Shown here: positions 54,270-61,665 of the stretch, in pieces | Numbering within the stretch: position 1 is the first letter of the stretch | Layout of the letters: each line of letters opens with the position of its first letter | Origin: Desulfovibrio legallii | GTDB lineage: Bacteria; Desulfobacterota; Desulfovibrionia; Desulfovibrionales; Desulfovibrionaceae | Reading direction: 5' to 3' | Length of the DNA stretch: 64,000 bases | Assembly: GCF_900102485.1 (NCBI RefSeq) | Contig: NZ_FNBX01000001.1 | Span: 218,673 to 282,672 of the forward strand | Made by a program: the position numbers and the translations under genes | Notes under the pieces: generated by a model | What the model was told of the DNA's origin: nothing | What the model saw: only the letters and a program-made list of their open reading frames with translations | Databases searched by the model: none

Positions 54270-54571
54270 GCGGCCTCCCTGATGACGACCCTCGGCATTG
54301 GCGGACACGGCCCCGGCGCGGCATCCTTGCGCGGCGCGCGGCGCTCTGCGGCGGGCTTGGGCGCGAAAGGTGCGGGGCGCGGGGCTGCGGGCCCGCCGGT
54401 ACTGCGCGCAGAATGCACCGGCGGCTGCAAATTTTCAAGATTTATTTTAGAGTACCGGCTCATCCATGCGGGGCCGCGCAGGTCAGGGGCGGCCCCGCCG
54501 CCAGCGAAGCCTGTGTTCACATGTTTAACGCGGAAGTGCAAATGGCAACGCGCAGTTCGGGCAGCTGATTA

Positions 54572-54591
54572 TTGATTGTATAAACAGTCAA
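54572..54591 (+). promoter_or_regulatory. 20-bp palindrome, candidate upstream activator site
   Basis: TTGATTGTATAAACAGTCAA is an inverted repeat with 8 of 10 pairs matching (TTGAYTGTWT half-sites). Its centre is about 56 bases before the -24 element, that is about 80 bases before the expected start, the usual place for an enhancer site of a sigma-54 activator such as the one at 61666. Confidence 0.55.
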
Positions 54592-54636
54592 GCATAACAG
54601 GCTGGTATGGCGGCGGTTTGTTAATGTAGTGAACGC

Positions 54637-54652
54637 TGGCATGCTTGTTGCT
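54637..54652 (+). promoter_or_regulatory. Sigma-54 (-24/-12) promoter of the organic-acid operon
   Basis: TGGCATGCTTGTTGCT matches the TGGCAC-N5-TTGCW consensus at all positions but one, with GG (54638-54639) and GC (54650-54651) at the required spacing. It lies about 190 bases before the transporter gene, giving a leader of roughly 175 bases. Confidence 0.8.
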
Positions 54653-54841
54653 TAAGAGGCGGCGGAACAGAAACCGCAGTGGGGCCGCTGGCCCGCTGCG
54701 GGCAGGTCGGCGCGCGCCCAGCGCGGGGGCCTGCGGGATGAATTGACAGCAAATTGCTATGAATTGCGCGGCCCCTCGGGCCCGCGCCCGCGCCGACACT
54801 GAGGGGCCGGATGCCCGGTCCTGCAATACATGGAGGTTCCC

Positions 54842-56257
54842 ATGAGTTTGAGCGCCGAAAAAGTTCTCCGCATCAAGAGGATCGTGGCGGTGCTGGCCGT
54901 CGGCCTCGGCATCGCCATCGCCTTGATGGATCCCCCCCAGGGGCTCACCCGGCAAGCCATGATCGCCTTGGGCATCGTGGTCTGGGCGGTGTTCTGGTGG
55001 ATAACCCAGGTGGTGCCGGAATACGTCACCGCCATCATGATGTGCACGCTCTGGGCCGGCACCAAGTGCGTGAGCTTTCGGGTGGCTTTTGACAGTTTCT
55101 CCTCGCCCGGCTGGTGGATCATGGTGGGGGCCTTCGGCCTGGGGTCCATTGCGGGCAAAACGGGGCTGCTGCGTCGCATTTCGCTCTGGGTGCTCAGCCT
55201 GTTTCCGCCCACCTTCAACGGTCAGGTGCTGGGGCTGCTGGCCTCGGGCACGGTCATCAGCCCGCTGGTGCCCAGCATGAACGCCAAGGCCGCGCTTTCT
55301 TCCCCCATCTCTCTGGCCATCAGCGATTCTCTGGGCGTGGAGCGCAAAAGCCCGGCGGCCTCTGGCCTGCTGGGGGCCTGTTACGGCGGCTTTGTGCTCA
55401 TGGGCCACATGTTCCTGAGCGGCTCCTTCAGCCACTACATCATGATCGGCGCTTTGCCCGCGCCCTATAATCAGATCACCTGGCTGGACTGGATGCTCTG
55501 GTCCCTGCCCTGGGGCGTGGTCTGTTTCGCGGCCCTGGCGGGCTTCATCATGCTGCTCTATCGGCCTAAGCAGCCCGTCTCTCTGCCCAAGGGCTACGGC
55601 AAGGAGCAGCTCGCCAAGCTCGGCCCCATGACCAGAGACGAACGCATTGTGCTGGCGGTTATGCTCTGCGCTCTGGTCCTCTGGATGACGGAGCTCGTCC
55701 ACGGCATCAGCGCTTCGGTGGTGGCGGTGACGGCCATGTGCGTGCTGCTGGGCCTGAAGGTCATGACGGCCAAAGATTTTAAGAACGGCATCGAGTGGCC
55801 CGCCGTCATGCTCATCGGCTGCGTGTTCAACATGGCCCCGGTTATCAAGGCTCTGGGCATTGACAAGTATCTGGGCGGCATCTTCGGCTCGGTCATTGCC
55901 GGCCTGGCGGCCCAGCCCGCGCTTTTTGTCACGGCCATTGCCGTATCCATATTTATCGTCAAATTCCTGGTCACCAACATGACCAGCGCGGCCATCATGT
56001 TTTCGCTCATCCTCACGCCCATTGCCGTGCAGGCGGGCATCCACCCCTGGATCATCATCTTCGTGGCCTTCTGCGCGGGCAACATCTGGCTGCTCAAGTA
56101 CCAGAACACCATCTACCTCTGCGCTCAGTTCGCCACCAAGGGCGAAATGAGCGACCACCTGCCCATGGTCAAGCTCTGCTTTGTCTTCATGGGCGTCGTC
56201 ATTGTGGGCTCCATCGTGAGCATTCCCTACTGGCGGATGCTGGGTCTGCTGCCGTAG
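54842..56257 (+). CDS. DASS family anion:sodium symporter (SLC13 type)
   Basis: A 471-residue inner membrane transporter with about 11-12 hydrophobic segments. Members import dicarboxylates, tricarboxylates, sulfate or related anions with sodium. Family-like features are the N-terminal FWWITQVVPEYVTAIMM region (W-x-TE-like motif), the first loop SGTVISPLVPSMNAKAALSS (about 139-158) and the second-half FLVTNMTSAAIMFSLILTPI (about 376-395), with SNT-type asparagines seen as MNAK and TNMTS. The start at 54842 has ATGGAGG just upstream. It is the first gene after the sigma-54 promoter, so it should import the operon's substrate. Confidence 0.85.
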   Translation: MSLSAEKVLRIKRIVAVLAVGLGIAIALMDPPQGLTRQAMIALGIVVWAVFWWITQVVPEYVTAIMMCTLWAGTKCVSFRVAFDSFSSPGWWIMVGAFGLGSIAGKTGLLRRISLWVLSLFPPTFNGQVLGLLASGTVISPLVPSMNAKAALSSPISLAISDSLGVERKSPAASGLLGACYGGFVLMGHMFLSGSFSHYIMIGALPAPYNQITWLDWMLWSLPWGVVCFAALAGFIMLLYRPKQPVSLPKGYGKEQLAKLGPMTRDERIVLAVMLCALVLWMTELVHGISASVVAVTAMCVLLGLKVMTAKDFKNGIEWPAVMLIGCVFNMAPVIKALGIDKYLGGIFGSVIAGLAAQPALFVTAIAVSIFIVKFLVTNMTSAAIMFSLILTPIAVQAGIHPWIIIFVAFCAGNIWLLKYQNTIYLCAQFATKGEMSDHLPMVKLCFVFMGVVIVGSIVSIPYWRMLGLLP

Positions 56258-56306
56258 CCCCGCTTCTTCCGGAGTCGTCACCCTACAAGCAAGGAAAGGG
56301 ATCGCA

Positions 56307-57431
56307 ATGTCCAAAACTCCTCAACTGGTCCAAGGCAACGCGGCCATAGCCCAGGGCGCTTTTTACGCCGGGGCGCGCTTCTACGCCGGCTACCCCATCA
56401 CGCCTTCGTCTGAAATCGCTGAGATCGCCTCGCGCGATCTGCCCAGGCTGGGCGGCGTGTTCATGCAGATGGAGGACGAGCTGGCCAGCATGGGCGCCAT
56501 CGTGGGCGCTTCGCTGGCGGGCGTCAAAGCCTTTACCGCCACCAGCGGCCCGGGCTTTTCGCTCATGCAGGAAAACCTGGGCATGGCCACCATCGGCGAA
56601 GTGCCCGTAGTGGTCGTCAACGTGCAGCGCTCCGGCCCCTCCACGGGCCTGGCCACCAAGCCCGCGCAGTCGGACATCATGCAGCTGCGCTGGGGCCGCC
56701 ACGGCGATCAGGAAGTCATCGCCCTCGCCCCGGCCACGGTGCGTGAGTGCTTCGAGCTCACGGTCACGGCCTTTAACCTGGCGGAAAAATACCGCGTGCC
56801 CGTAATCCTCGCGCCTGAGGAGGTGGCCGGGCACATGCGGGAAAACCTGGTCATCCCTGAACCGGGCGAGCTGGAAGTGCTCAACCGGGCGCAGCCCGCC
56901 TGTGCGCCTGAGGACTACAAGCCCTTTTGCTTTGATGCAGGGGCCGTGGCCCCGCTGCCCCCTTACGGCGGCAAATACGTCTATCATGTGACCAGCTCCA
57001 TGCACGGCGAAAACGGCTACAGCTGCAATACCCCGGCCAATGCGGCCCGCCGGGTGGCCCAGCTGCACACCAAGCTGGCGCGCGGTCGGGACGAGATCGT
57101 CAGAACCCGCTATTTCGGCCCTGAAGACTGCGCCACCCTCATCGTGGCCAGCGGCGTGGTGACCCGCGCGGCCCGCAGCGCAGCTGCCGCGGCCAACGCC
57201 AATGGCGGCAGGGTGGGCGTGCTGCAGCTGCAGACCCTCTGGCCCTTTGCGGATAAGGAGCTGGCCGCGGCCGCCCGCAAGGCCTCCCGCGTGGTGGTGG
57301 CCGAAATGAACTACGCGGGCCAGCTTGCCGGCGAGGTGAAAAAGTATGTGGACCCCGCCCTGGTGAGGGGCGTCAACACCTACAACGGCAGCATCATGAC
57401 CCCGGCCCAGATCGCCGCGGCCCTGCAGTAA
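56307..57431 (+). CDS. 2-oxoacid:ferredoxin oxidoreductase, alpha subunit
   Basis: A 374-residue subunit that oxidises a 2-oxoacid with CoA to acyl-CoA, CO2 and reduced ferredoxin. It has the family start LVQGNAAIAQGAFYAGARFY followed by AGYPITPSSEIAE, then QMEDELASMGAIVGASLAG, TATSGPGFSLMQENLGMA and VNVQRSGPSTGLATKPAQSD. The C-terminal half has VVVAEMNYAGQL. It resembles the KorA/VorB branch more than pyruvate enzymes, which are usually one fused chain. The exact substrate (2-oxoglutarate, branched-chain or aryl 2-oxoacids) is open. It lies 49 bases after the transporter gene. Confidence 0.9.
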   Translation: MSKTPQLVQGNAAIAQGAFYAGARFYAGYPITPSSEIAEIASRDLPRLGGVFMQMEDELASMGAIVGASLAGVKAFTATSGPGFSLMQENLGMATIGEVPVVVVNVQRSGPSTGLATKPAQSDIMQLRWGRHGDQEVIALAPATVRECFELTVTAFNLAEKYRVPVILAPEEVAGHMRENLVIPEPGELEVLNRAQPACAPEDYKPFCFDAGAVAPLPPYGGKYVYHVTSSMHGENGYSCNTPANAARRVAQLHTKLARGRDEIVRTRYFGPEDCATLIVASGVVTRAARSAAAAANANGGRVGVLQLQTLWPFADKELAAAARKASRVVVAEMNYAGQLAGEVKKYVDPALVRGVNTYNGSIMTPAQIAAALQ

Positions 57432-57443
57432 AGGAGACCTCTC

Positions 57444-58271
57444 ATGGCGCAAGCAATAACCCGTTCGCTTCTGAACACGTCGGCCCTGCCCCTCATGTGG
57501 TGCGCCGGGTGCGGCAACGGCATCGTGCTCAACGCGCTGCTCTGCGCGCTGGACGAGCTGCAACTGAAAAAGGAAGAAATCCTTGTGGTCACCGGCATCG
57601 GTTGCTGGGGCAAGGCGGACGACTACATCCTCTCCAACGCTCTGCACGTGACCCACGGCCGCGCCCTGGCCTACGCCACCGGCGCCAAGGCCGCCAACCC
57701 CGATCTTACGGTCATCGTGCTCATGGGCGACGGCGACGGCACCACCATCGGCGGCAACCATCTTATCCACACGGCCCGCCGCAACATGGATCTCACGGCC
57801 ATCATCGTCAACAACCTCAACTACGGCATGACCGGCGGCCAGTATTCCGCCACCACGCCTTGCGGAGCCATCACCAGCACCTCGGTGGGCGGCAACCCGG
57901 AGCGCGGCTTCGACGTCTGCGATCTGGTGCGCGCCGCCGGGGCCAACTATGTGGCCCGCGAAACCGTGGCCGCCGGCATGCGCCTTAAGAGCCGCATTGT
58001 GGCCGGCATCCGCAAGAAGGGCTTTTCGCTCATTGAGGCCATGAGCCCCTGCACCACCCTGTTTGGCCCCCGCAACCAGCTGAAGACGCCCGTGGCCATG
58101 CTGCGCAGCCTGAAGGAGCGCGGCGTCTCCCAGTCCAAATTCGACGCCGCGGAAAACGCCGCCGCCCAGGGGCTGTTTGTGACCGGCGTGTTTGCGGATA
58201 AGGACGTGCCCGACTTCAGCGCAAGCTACGAGGCCGAGCGCGCGGTCATTACCGGCAAAGGAGGAAAATAA
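57444..58271 (+). CDS. 2-oxoacid:ferredoxin oxidoreductase, beta subunit (TPP-binding)
   Basis: A 275-residue thiamine diphosphate-binding subunit. It has MWCAGCGNGIVLNALL (about 19-34) and VTGIGCWGKADDYI. The TPP/Mg motif runs from VLMGDGDGTTIGGNHLIH (about 93-110) to IIVNNLNYGMTGGQYSATTP. Cys residues around WCAGCGNG and GCWG can bind a [4Fe-4S] cluster in this family. The ribosome site AAAGGAG lies 12 bases after the alpha gene. Confidence 0.93.
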   Translation: MAQAITRSLLNTSALPLMWCAGCGNGIVLNALLCALDELQLKKEEILVVTGIGCWGKADDYILSNALHVTHGRALAYATGAKAANPDLTVIVLMGDGDGTTIGGNHLIHTARRNMDLTAIIVNNLNYGMTGGQYSATTPCGAITSTSVGGNPERGFDVCDLVRAAGANYVARETVAAGMRLKSRIVAGIRKKGFSLIEAMSPCTTLFGPRNQLKTPVAMLRSLKERGVSQSKFDAAENAAAQGLFVTGVFADKDVPDFSASYEAERAVITGKGGK

Positions 58272-58272
58272 G

Positions 58273-58803
58273 ATGGCGCATTTTGAAGTGTTGATGGCCG
58301 GCACCGGCGGCCAGGGGCTGGTCTTCTGCTCCTCCTTCCTGGCCGAGGCCGCCATCGGGACCGGCAAGAACGTGGTGCAGACGCAGTCCTACGGCATCTC
58401 GCAGCGCGGCGGGTTCATCTCCGCCGAGGTCATTGTGGACGACGGGGAAATCCTCTTCCAGCAGGTGACCAGACCGGACATCGTCATCGCCCTGAGCGAA
58501 GTGGTGGGCAGCCGTTACGACGCCGTGGACTGCCCCGTGGTCTACGATACGGATCTCATGCAGCCCCGCAGCTTCCCCAACTGGATCGGCGTTCCCATGC
58601 TCCAGATTGCGGAGGCGGCAGGCGCTGCCAAATCCGCCAACCTTGCCGGTCTGGCCGCGGCCATGAAGCTGTGCGGGGCCGTGAGCCTGGAGGATCTCCT
58701 GGCCGTGGCCCAGCGCAAGGGCAGGCCCGAAGTGGCTGAAAAAAATATGGAAGTGCTGCGGCGCGGCGCGGAGGCGGCGCAGGCCGCCGGGAGGGCCCAA
58801 TAA
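58273..58803 (+). CDS. 2-oxoacid:ferredoxin oxidoreductase, gamma subunit
   Basis: A 176-residue subunit with the gamma-family signature VLMAGTGGQGLVFCSSFLAE (about 6-25) and TQSYGISQRGGFISAEVIVD (about 38-57). The start at 58273 follows AAAGGAGG and only one base separates it from the beta stop. The longer in-frame start would overlap the beta gene. Confidence 0.92.
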   Translation: MAHFEVLMAGTGGQGLVFCSSFLAEAAIGTGKNVVQTQSYGISQRGGFISAEVIVDDGEILFQQVTRPDIVIALSEVVGSRYDAVDCPVVYDTDLMQPRSFPNWIGVPMLQIAEAAGAAKSANLAGLAAAMKLCGAVSLEDLLAVAQRKGRPEVAEKNMEVLRRGAEAAQAAGRAQ

Positions 58804-59030
58804 TGAGCGCGGAAAAGAAAACGTTCACCGTCCGCGTCAATGCGGAACGGTGCAAGGCCTGCGGCTACTGCAAGGAAATGTGCCCCAAACAGGTCTATGA
58901 CTTCGGCGAAGAACTGAACGCGGCGGGCTACAAATACATGGCCGTAGTGGCCATGGAACGCTGCATCGGTTGCCGCACCTGCATGATGGTCTGTCCGGAC
59001 TTCGCCACGCAGGTGGACGACAACGACTAG
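58803..59030 (+). CDS. 2-oxoacid:ferredoxin oxidoreductase, delta (ferredoxin) subunit
   Basis: A 75-residue 2x[4Fe-4S] subunit that passes electrons from the TPP site to soluble ferredoxin. It has the cluster motifs CKACGYCKEMCPKQV (about 18-32) and CIGCRTCMMVCPDFA (about 54-68). Its start overlaps the gamma stop (TAATG). Placing delta last (alpha-beta-gamma-delta) differs from the common kor order with delta first. Confidence 0.93.
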   Translation: MSAEKKTFTVRVNAERCKACGYCKEMCPKQVYDFGEELNAAGYKYMAVVAMERCIGCRTCMMVCPDFATQVDDND

Positions 59031-59226
59031 CTCACCCCCACCCCCGGCTGTCCCGGCGGCGGTCTTCCCACGCCGCCGGGAGGCCCGCCGCTGGGGCGGG
59101 CTGCCGGGCCGGCGGCATTGCCCATACCCCACCCTCACACGCGCCGCCGCAGCCGGACAGGCCCGAGAACCCCGGCCGCGGCGGCGCAAACCGCCCCTGT
59201 GGGCGGCCATTACAAGGATTTGCAGC

Positions 59227-60129
59227 ATGGCCTACGCAACGTTTGAGGAACTGGAAAAAAAGGTTTTCGCCAAGGCCCGCAAGTGCCGGGCGGCTGTGGT
59301 GGAAGCTGCGGACGCGCATGTGCTGGAGGCCGTGCGCCATGCGGCGGACGCGGGCCTGGTGGAGCCCTTGCTCCTGGGTAACCGGGCCGCCGTGACGGCC
59401 CGGCTGGACGAACTGGGGCTTGCCGACCGGCACTGGGAACTGGAGGACACGGACGCGCCGAACGTCTCCGCCCTGCGGGCCGGGATCGCCGTGCGCGACG
59501 GCCGGGCGGACTTTATTCTGAAAGGCCTTATCCCCACGGGCGTGCTGCTCAAGGGGCTGTTTAAGGAAGAGACGGGCTTCCGCACCGGGCGGCTCATTTC
59601 GCACATGAACATCGTGCAGGTGCGCACCTACCACAAGCTGCTGGCCCTGTGCGATGCGGCCATCAACATCGCCCCGGACCTGGAGCAGAAGCGCGGCATC
59701 CTGCAGAACGCCGTGGACGCCCTGGTGCGCATGGGCGTTGTGCGCCCCAAGGCGGCCGTGCTGGCCGCCGCTGAGACGGTTAACGAAAAAATGCCCGAAA
59801 GCGTGGATGCCGCCGCCCTCAAGCGCATGAATCAGGAGGGCCTCATCACGGACTGCGTGGTGGAAGGCCCCATCTCCTACGATTTGGCCGTGTGCCGGGA
59901 AGCCGCAGCTACCAAGGGCTACGTCAGCCCTGTGGCCGGCGATGCGGACCTGCTGGTCTGCCCCAACATCGTCACGGCCAATGTGCTCATCAAGTGCCTG
60001 CGCCATTCGGCCGAGGCGCTTACGGCGGGCATTGTCATCGGCGGGCGGGTGCCCGTGGTGCTCAATTCCCGCGCGGCCAGCGCTGAGGACAAATACCGGA
60101 CCATGATTCTGGCCGCCGCGGCCGCCTGA
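59227..60129 (+). CDS. ptb: Phosphate acyltransferase (phosphate butyryltransferase-like)
   Basis: A 300-residue enzyme that converts an acyl-CoA and phosphate to acyl-phosphate. It matches the PTA/PTB fold, with ADFILKGLIPTGVLLKGLFK (about 97-116), AAINIAPDLEQKRGILQNAV, CVVEGPISYDLAV (about 211-223) and DADLLVCPNIVTANVLIKCL (about 238-257). The short single-domain length and pairing with a butyrate-kinase-like gene favour the Ptb branch over acetate-type Pta. Acyl specificity is unproved. The gene follows the ferredoxin subunit by 196 bases of GC-rich spacer. Confidence 0.87.
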   Translation: MAYATFEELEKKVFAKARKCRAAVVEAADAHVLEAVRHAADAGLVEPLLLGNRAAVTARLDELGLADRHWELEDTDAPNVSALRAGIAVRDGRADFILKGLIPTGVLLKGLFKEETGFRTGRLISHMNIVQVRTYHKLLALCDAAINIAPDLEQKRGILQNAVDALVRMGVVRPKAAVLAAAETVNEKMPESVDAAALKRMNQEGLITDCVVEGPISYDLAVCREAAATKGYVSPVAGDADLLVCPNIVTANVLIKCLRHSAEALTAGIVIGGRVPVVLNSRAASAEDKYRTMILAAAAA

Positions 60130-60158
60130 GCCAGGGCCGCTCGCGGCCACAGCTTTCC

Positions 60159-60199
60159 AACGGCCCGCCCGCGACCGCAACTTCTCAACGGCCCGCCCG
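60159..60199 (+). repeat. Two direct repeats in the ptb-buk spacer
   Basis: AACGGCCCGCCCG occurs at 60159-60171 and 60187-60199 (28-base period), with similar flanks before each (CCACAGCTTTCC, CCGCAACTTCTC). It looks like a short tandem duplication. Confidence 0.6.
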
Positions 60200-60229
60200 T
60201 GCGGCGTGGTCCTGTTAAGGATATTTTCC

Positions 60230-61330
60230 ATGCCTCAAGACCATTTTGTGGTGCTCGCCATCAACCCCGGCTCCACCTCCACCCGCCTAGCGGCCTACGA
60301 GGACGAATGCCTTCTGTTTGACACAAAAATCAACCATCCGGCCGCAACCCTTAAGGACTACGCCAGCAACGTGGCCCAGTTCCCCCTGCGGCGCGAGGCC
60401 ATCCGTCGCGCGCTGGAGGAGGAGCGCTTCGACGTGCGGCGGCTTTCCGCCGTGGCCGGCCGGGGCGGCAAGCTCCCGCCCGTGCGCCAGGGCGCGTACC
60501 GGGTGGATGAAGGCATGATCGACTTTCTCTCCCACCGGCCTGTGGACGACCACGCCTCCAACCTGGGCGCGCTGCTGGCCTATGACATTGCCCGCCCTCT
60601 GGGCGTGCCGGCCTATATCTACGACGCCGTGGTCATGGACCAGCTGGAGGACATCGCCCGCCTTTCCGGCCTGCCGGAAATGCGGCGCAAGGCCTCCTGC
60701 CACGCCCTGAACATGCGGGCCATGGCCATCAAGGCCGCCCGCGAGCGGGGCTGGAACCTGGCGGAAAAAACCTGCATCGTCTGCCACATGGGCGCGGGCA
60801 TCAGCGCCACGGTCATGCACCGGGGCCGGATGATCGACGTCATCACCGACGAGGAAGGCCCCTATTCGCCGGAGCGCTCCGGCGGTCTGCCCAACCGGCA
60901 GCTGGTGGACTTGTGCTTCTCCGGCCAGTATGACCGTCTTTCCGCCACCAAGCGCACGCGCGGCCGGGGCGGGCTTATGGCCTATCTGGGCACTAACGAC
61001 GCCCTGGAGGTGGAGCGCCGCATAGCCGCGGGCGACGCCGAAGCCCGGCTGGTCTATGACGGCATGGCCTACCAGGTGGCCAAACATATGGTCTCTCTGG
61101 CCGCCGTGGTGGAGGGCAGGGTAGACTTGCTGGTGCTTACGGGCGCGCTGGCCCATTCCGCCTATCTGCGGGAGCGCATTTTGCCCCGCATCGGTTTTCT
61201 CGCGCCCGTGGCCGTGCTGCCTGGCGAAAATGAGCTGGAGGCCCTGGCCTTTGGGGTGCTGCGCGTGCTGCGCGGGGAAGAGCAGCCCCATACCTTTAAG
61301 GAAGGCGCGCCCTTCTGCACGGAGGCGTAG
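60230..61330 (+). CDS. buk: Butyrate kinase-type acyl kinase
   Basis: A 366-residue acetokinase-family enzyme that makes ATP from acyl-phosphate. It has VLAINPGSTSTRLAAYED (about 7-24), the ATP/acyl site CIVCHMGAGISATVMHRGRM (about 180-199) followed by IDVITDEEGPYSPERSGGLP, and LVLTGALAHSAYLRERILPR near the C-terminus. The NPGSTSTR start and length are those of butyrate kinases, not of acetate kinases of about 400 residues. The start at 60230 follows TTAAGGAT. Last enzyme of the operon. Confidence 0.92.
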   Translation: MPQDHFVVLAINPGSTSTRLAAYEDECLLFDTKINHPAATLKDYASNVAQFPLRREAIRRALEEERFDVRRLSAVAGRGGKLPPVRQGAYRVDEGMIDFLSHRPVDDHASNLGALLAYDIARPLGVPAYIYDAVVMDQLEDIARLSGLPEMRRKASCHALNMRAMAIKAARERGWNLAEKTCIVCHMGAGISATVMHRGRMIDVITDEEGPYSPERSGGLPNRQLVDLCFSGQYDRLSATKRTRGRGGLMAYLGTNDALEVERRIAAGDAEARLVYDGMAYQVAKHMVSLAAVVEGRVDLLVLTGALAHSAYLRERILPRIGFLAPVAVLPGENELEALAFGVLRVLRGEEQPHTFKEGAPFCTEA

Positions 61331-61402
61331 CCCCGCCCTCGGCGCGGCGTCAATGCCGGGCCGCGTTCTGCGGTCTTGCGCGCCGCGCCGGCCGGGGGCG
61401 CA

Positions 61403-61430
61403 TTGCGGCGGGGCGTTCCGACATTATATA
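61403..61430 (+). promoter_or_regulatory. Candidate sigma-70 promoter of the regulator gene
   Basis: TTGCGG (61403-61408) and TATATA (61425-61430) are 16 bases apart. The AT-rich -10 stands out in very GC-rich surroundings. A leader of about 230 bases would include the tandem repeats. Confidence 0.45.
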
Positions 61431-61496
61431 TGAAGGGAGCAGGGCAGCGCCCGCAGTGTTCTGGCGGCCGGGCAGCGTGGGCTGCCCCGCGCAGGC

Positions 61497-61566
61497 CGGC
61501 CCATCCAAGCCGGCCCACCCAAGTCGGCCCACCCAAGTCGGCCCACCCAAGTCGGTCTGGCCAGGT
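61497..61566 (+). repeat. 14-bp tandem repeat, four good copies and a decayed fifth
   Basis: The unit is CGGCCCACCCAAGT. Copies begin at 61497 (two changes), 61511, 61525 and 61539 (identical), and 61553 (decayed). The tract lies between the predicted promoter and the start of the regulator gene. Confidence 0.9.
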
Positions 61567-61665
61567 TGATTTGGGCGGATCGTCTGGGCGGCCTGCCTTT
61601 GAACTCGGTCTGCTCAAGGGCCATATGCCCTGGGACGGCGCAGCCGCGCCGCTGTGGGAGATTCC

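Larger units (their letters stand above)
54270..54841. other. 572-base divergent intergenic region (tolQ / organic-acid operon)
   Basis: No convincing gene. It contains a 20-bp palindrome (54572-54591) and a sigma-54 promoter (54637-54652) for the plus-strand operon. The tol promoter probably lies around the AT-rich 54425-54455. Confidence 0.6.
61331..61665 (+). other. 335-base region upstream of the sigma-54 regulator
   Basis: No gene. It contains a candidate promoter (61403-61430) and 14-bp tandem repeats (61497-61566) before the regulator's start. No clear terminator for the enzyme operon is seen. Confidence 0.5.

Noticed and set aside
54569-56314. A 581-codon minus-strand frame opposite the DASS transporter and a 694-codon one at 56283-58367 opposite the oxidoreductase
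   Set aside because: These are mirror frames of membrane and enzyme genes with clear family motifs. The translations are His/Gly/Asp-rich without domains.
61497-61566. A CRISPR array
   Set aside because: The 14-bp units are directly abutting with no spacers, and no cas genes are present.
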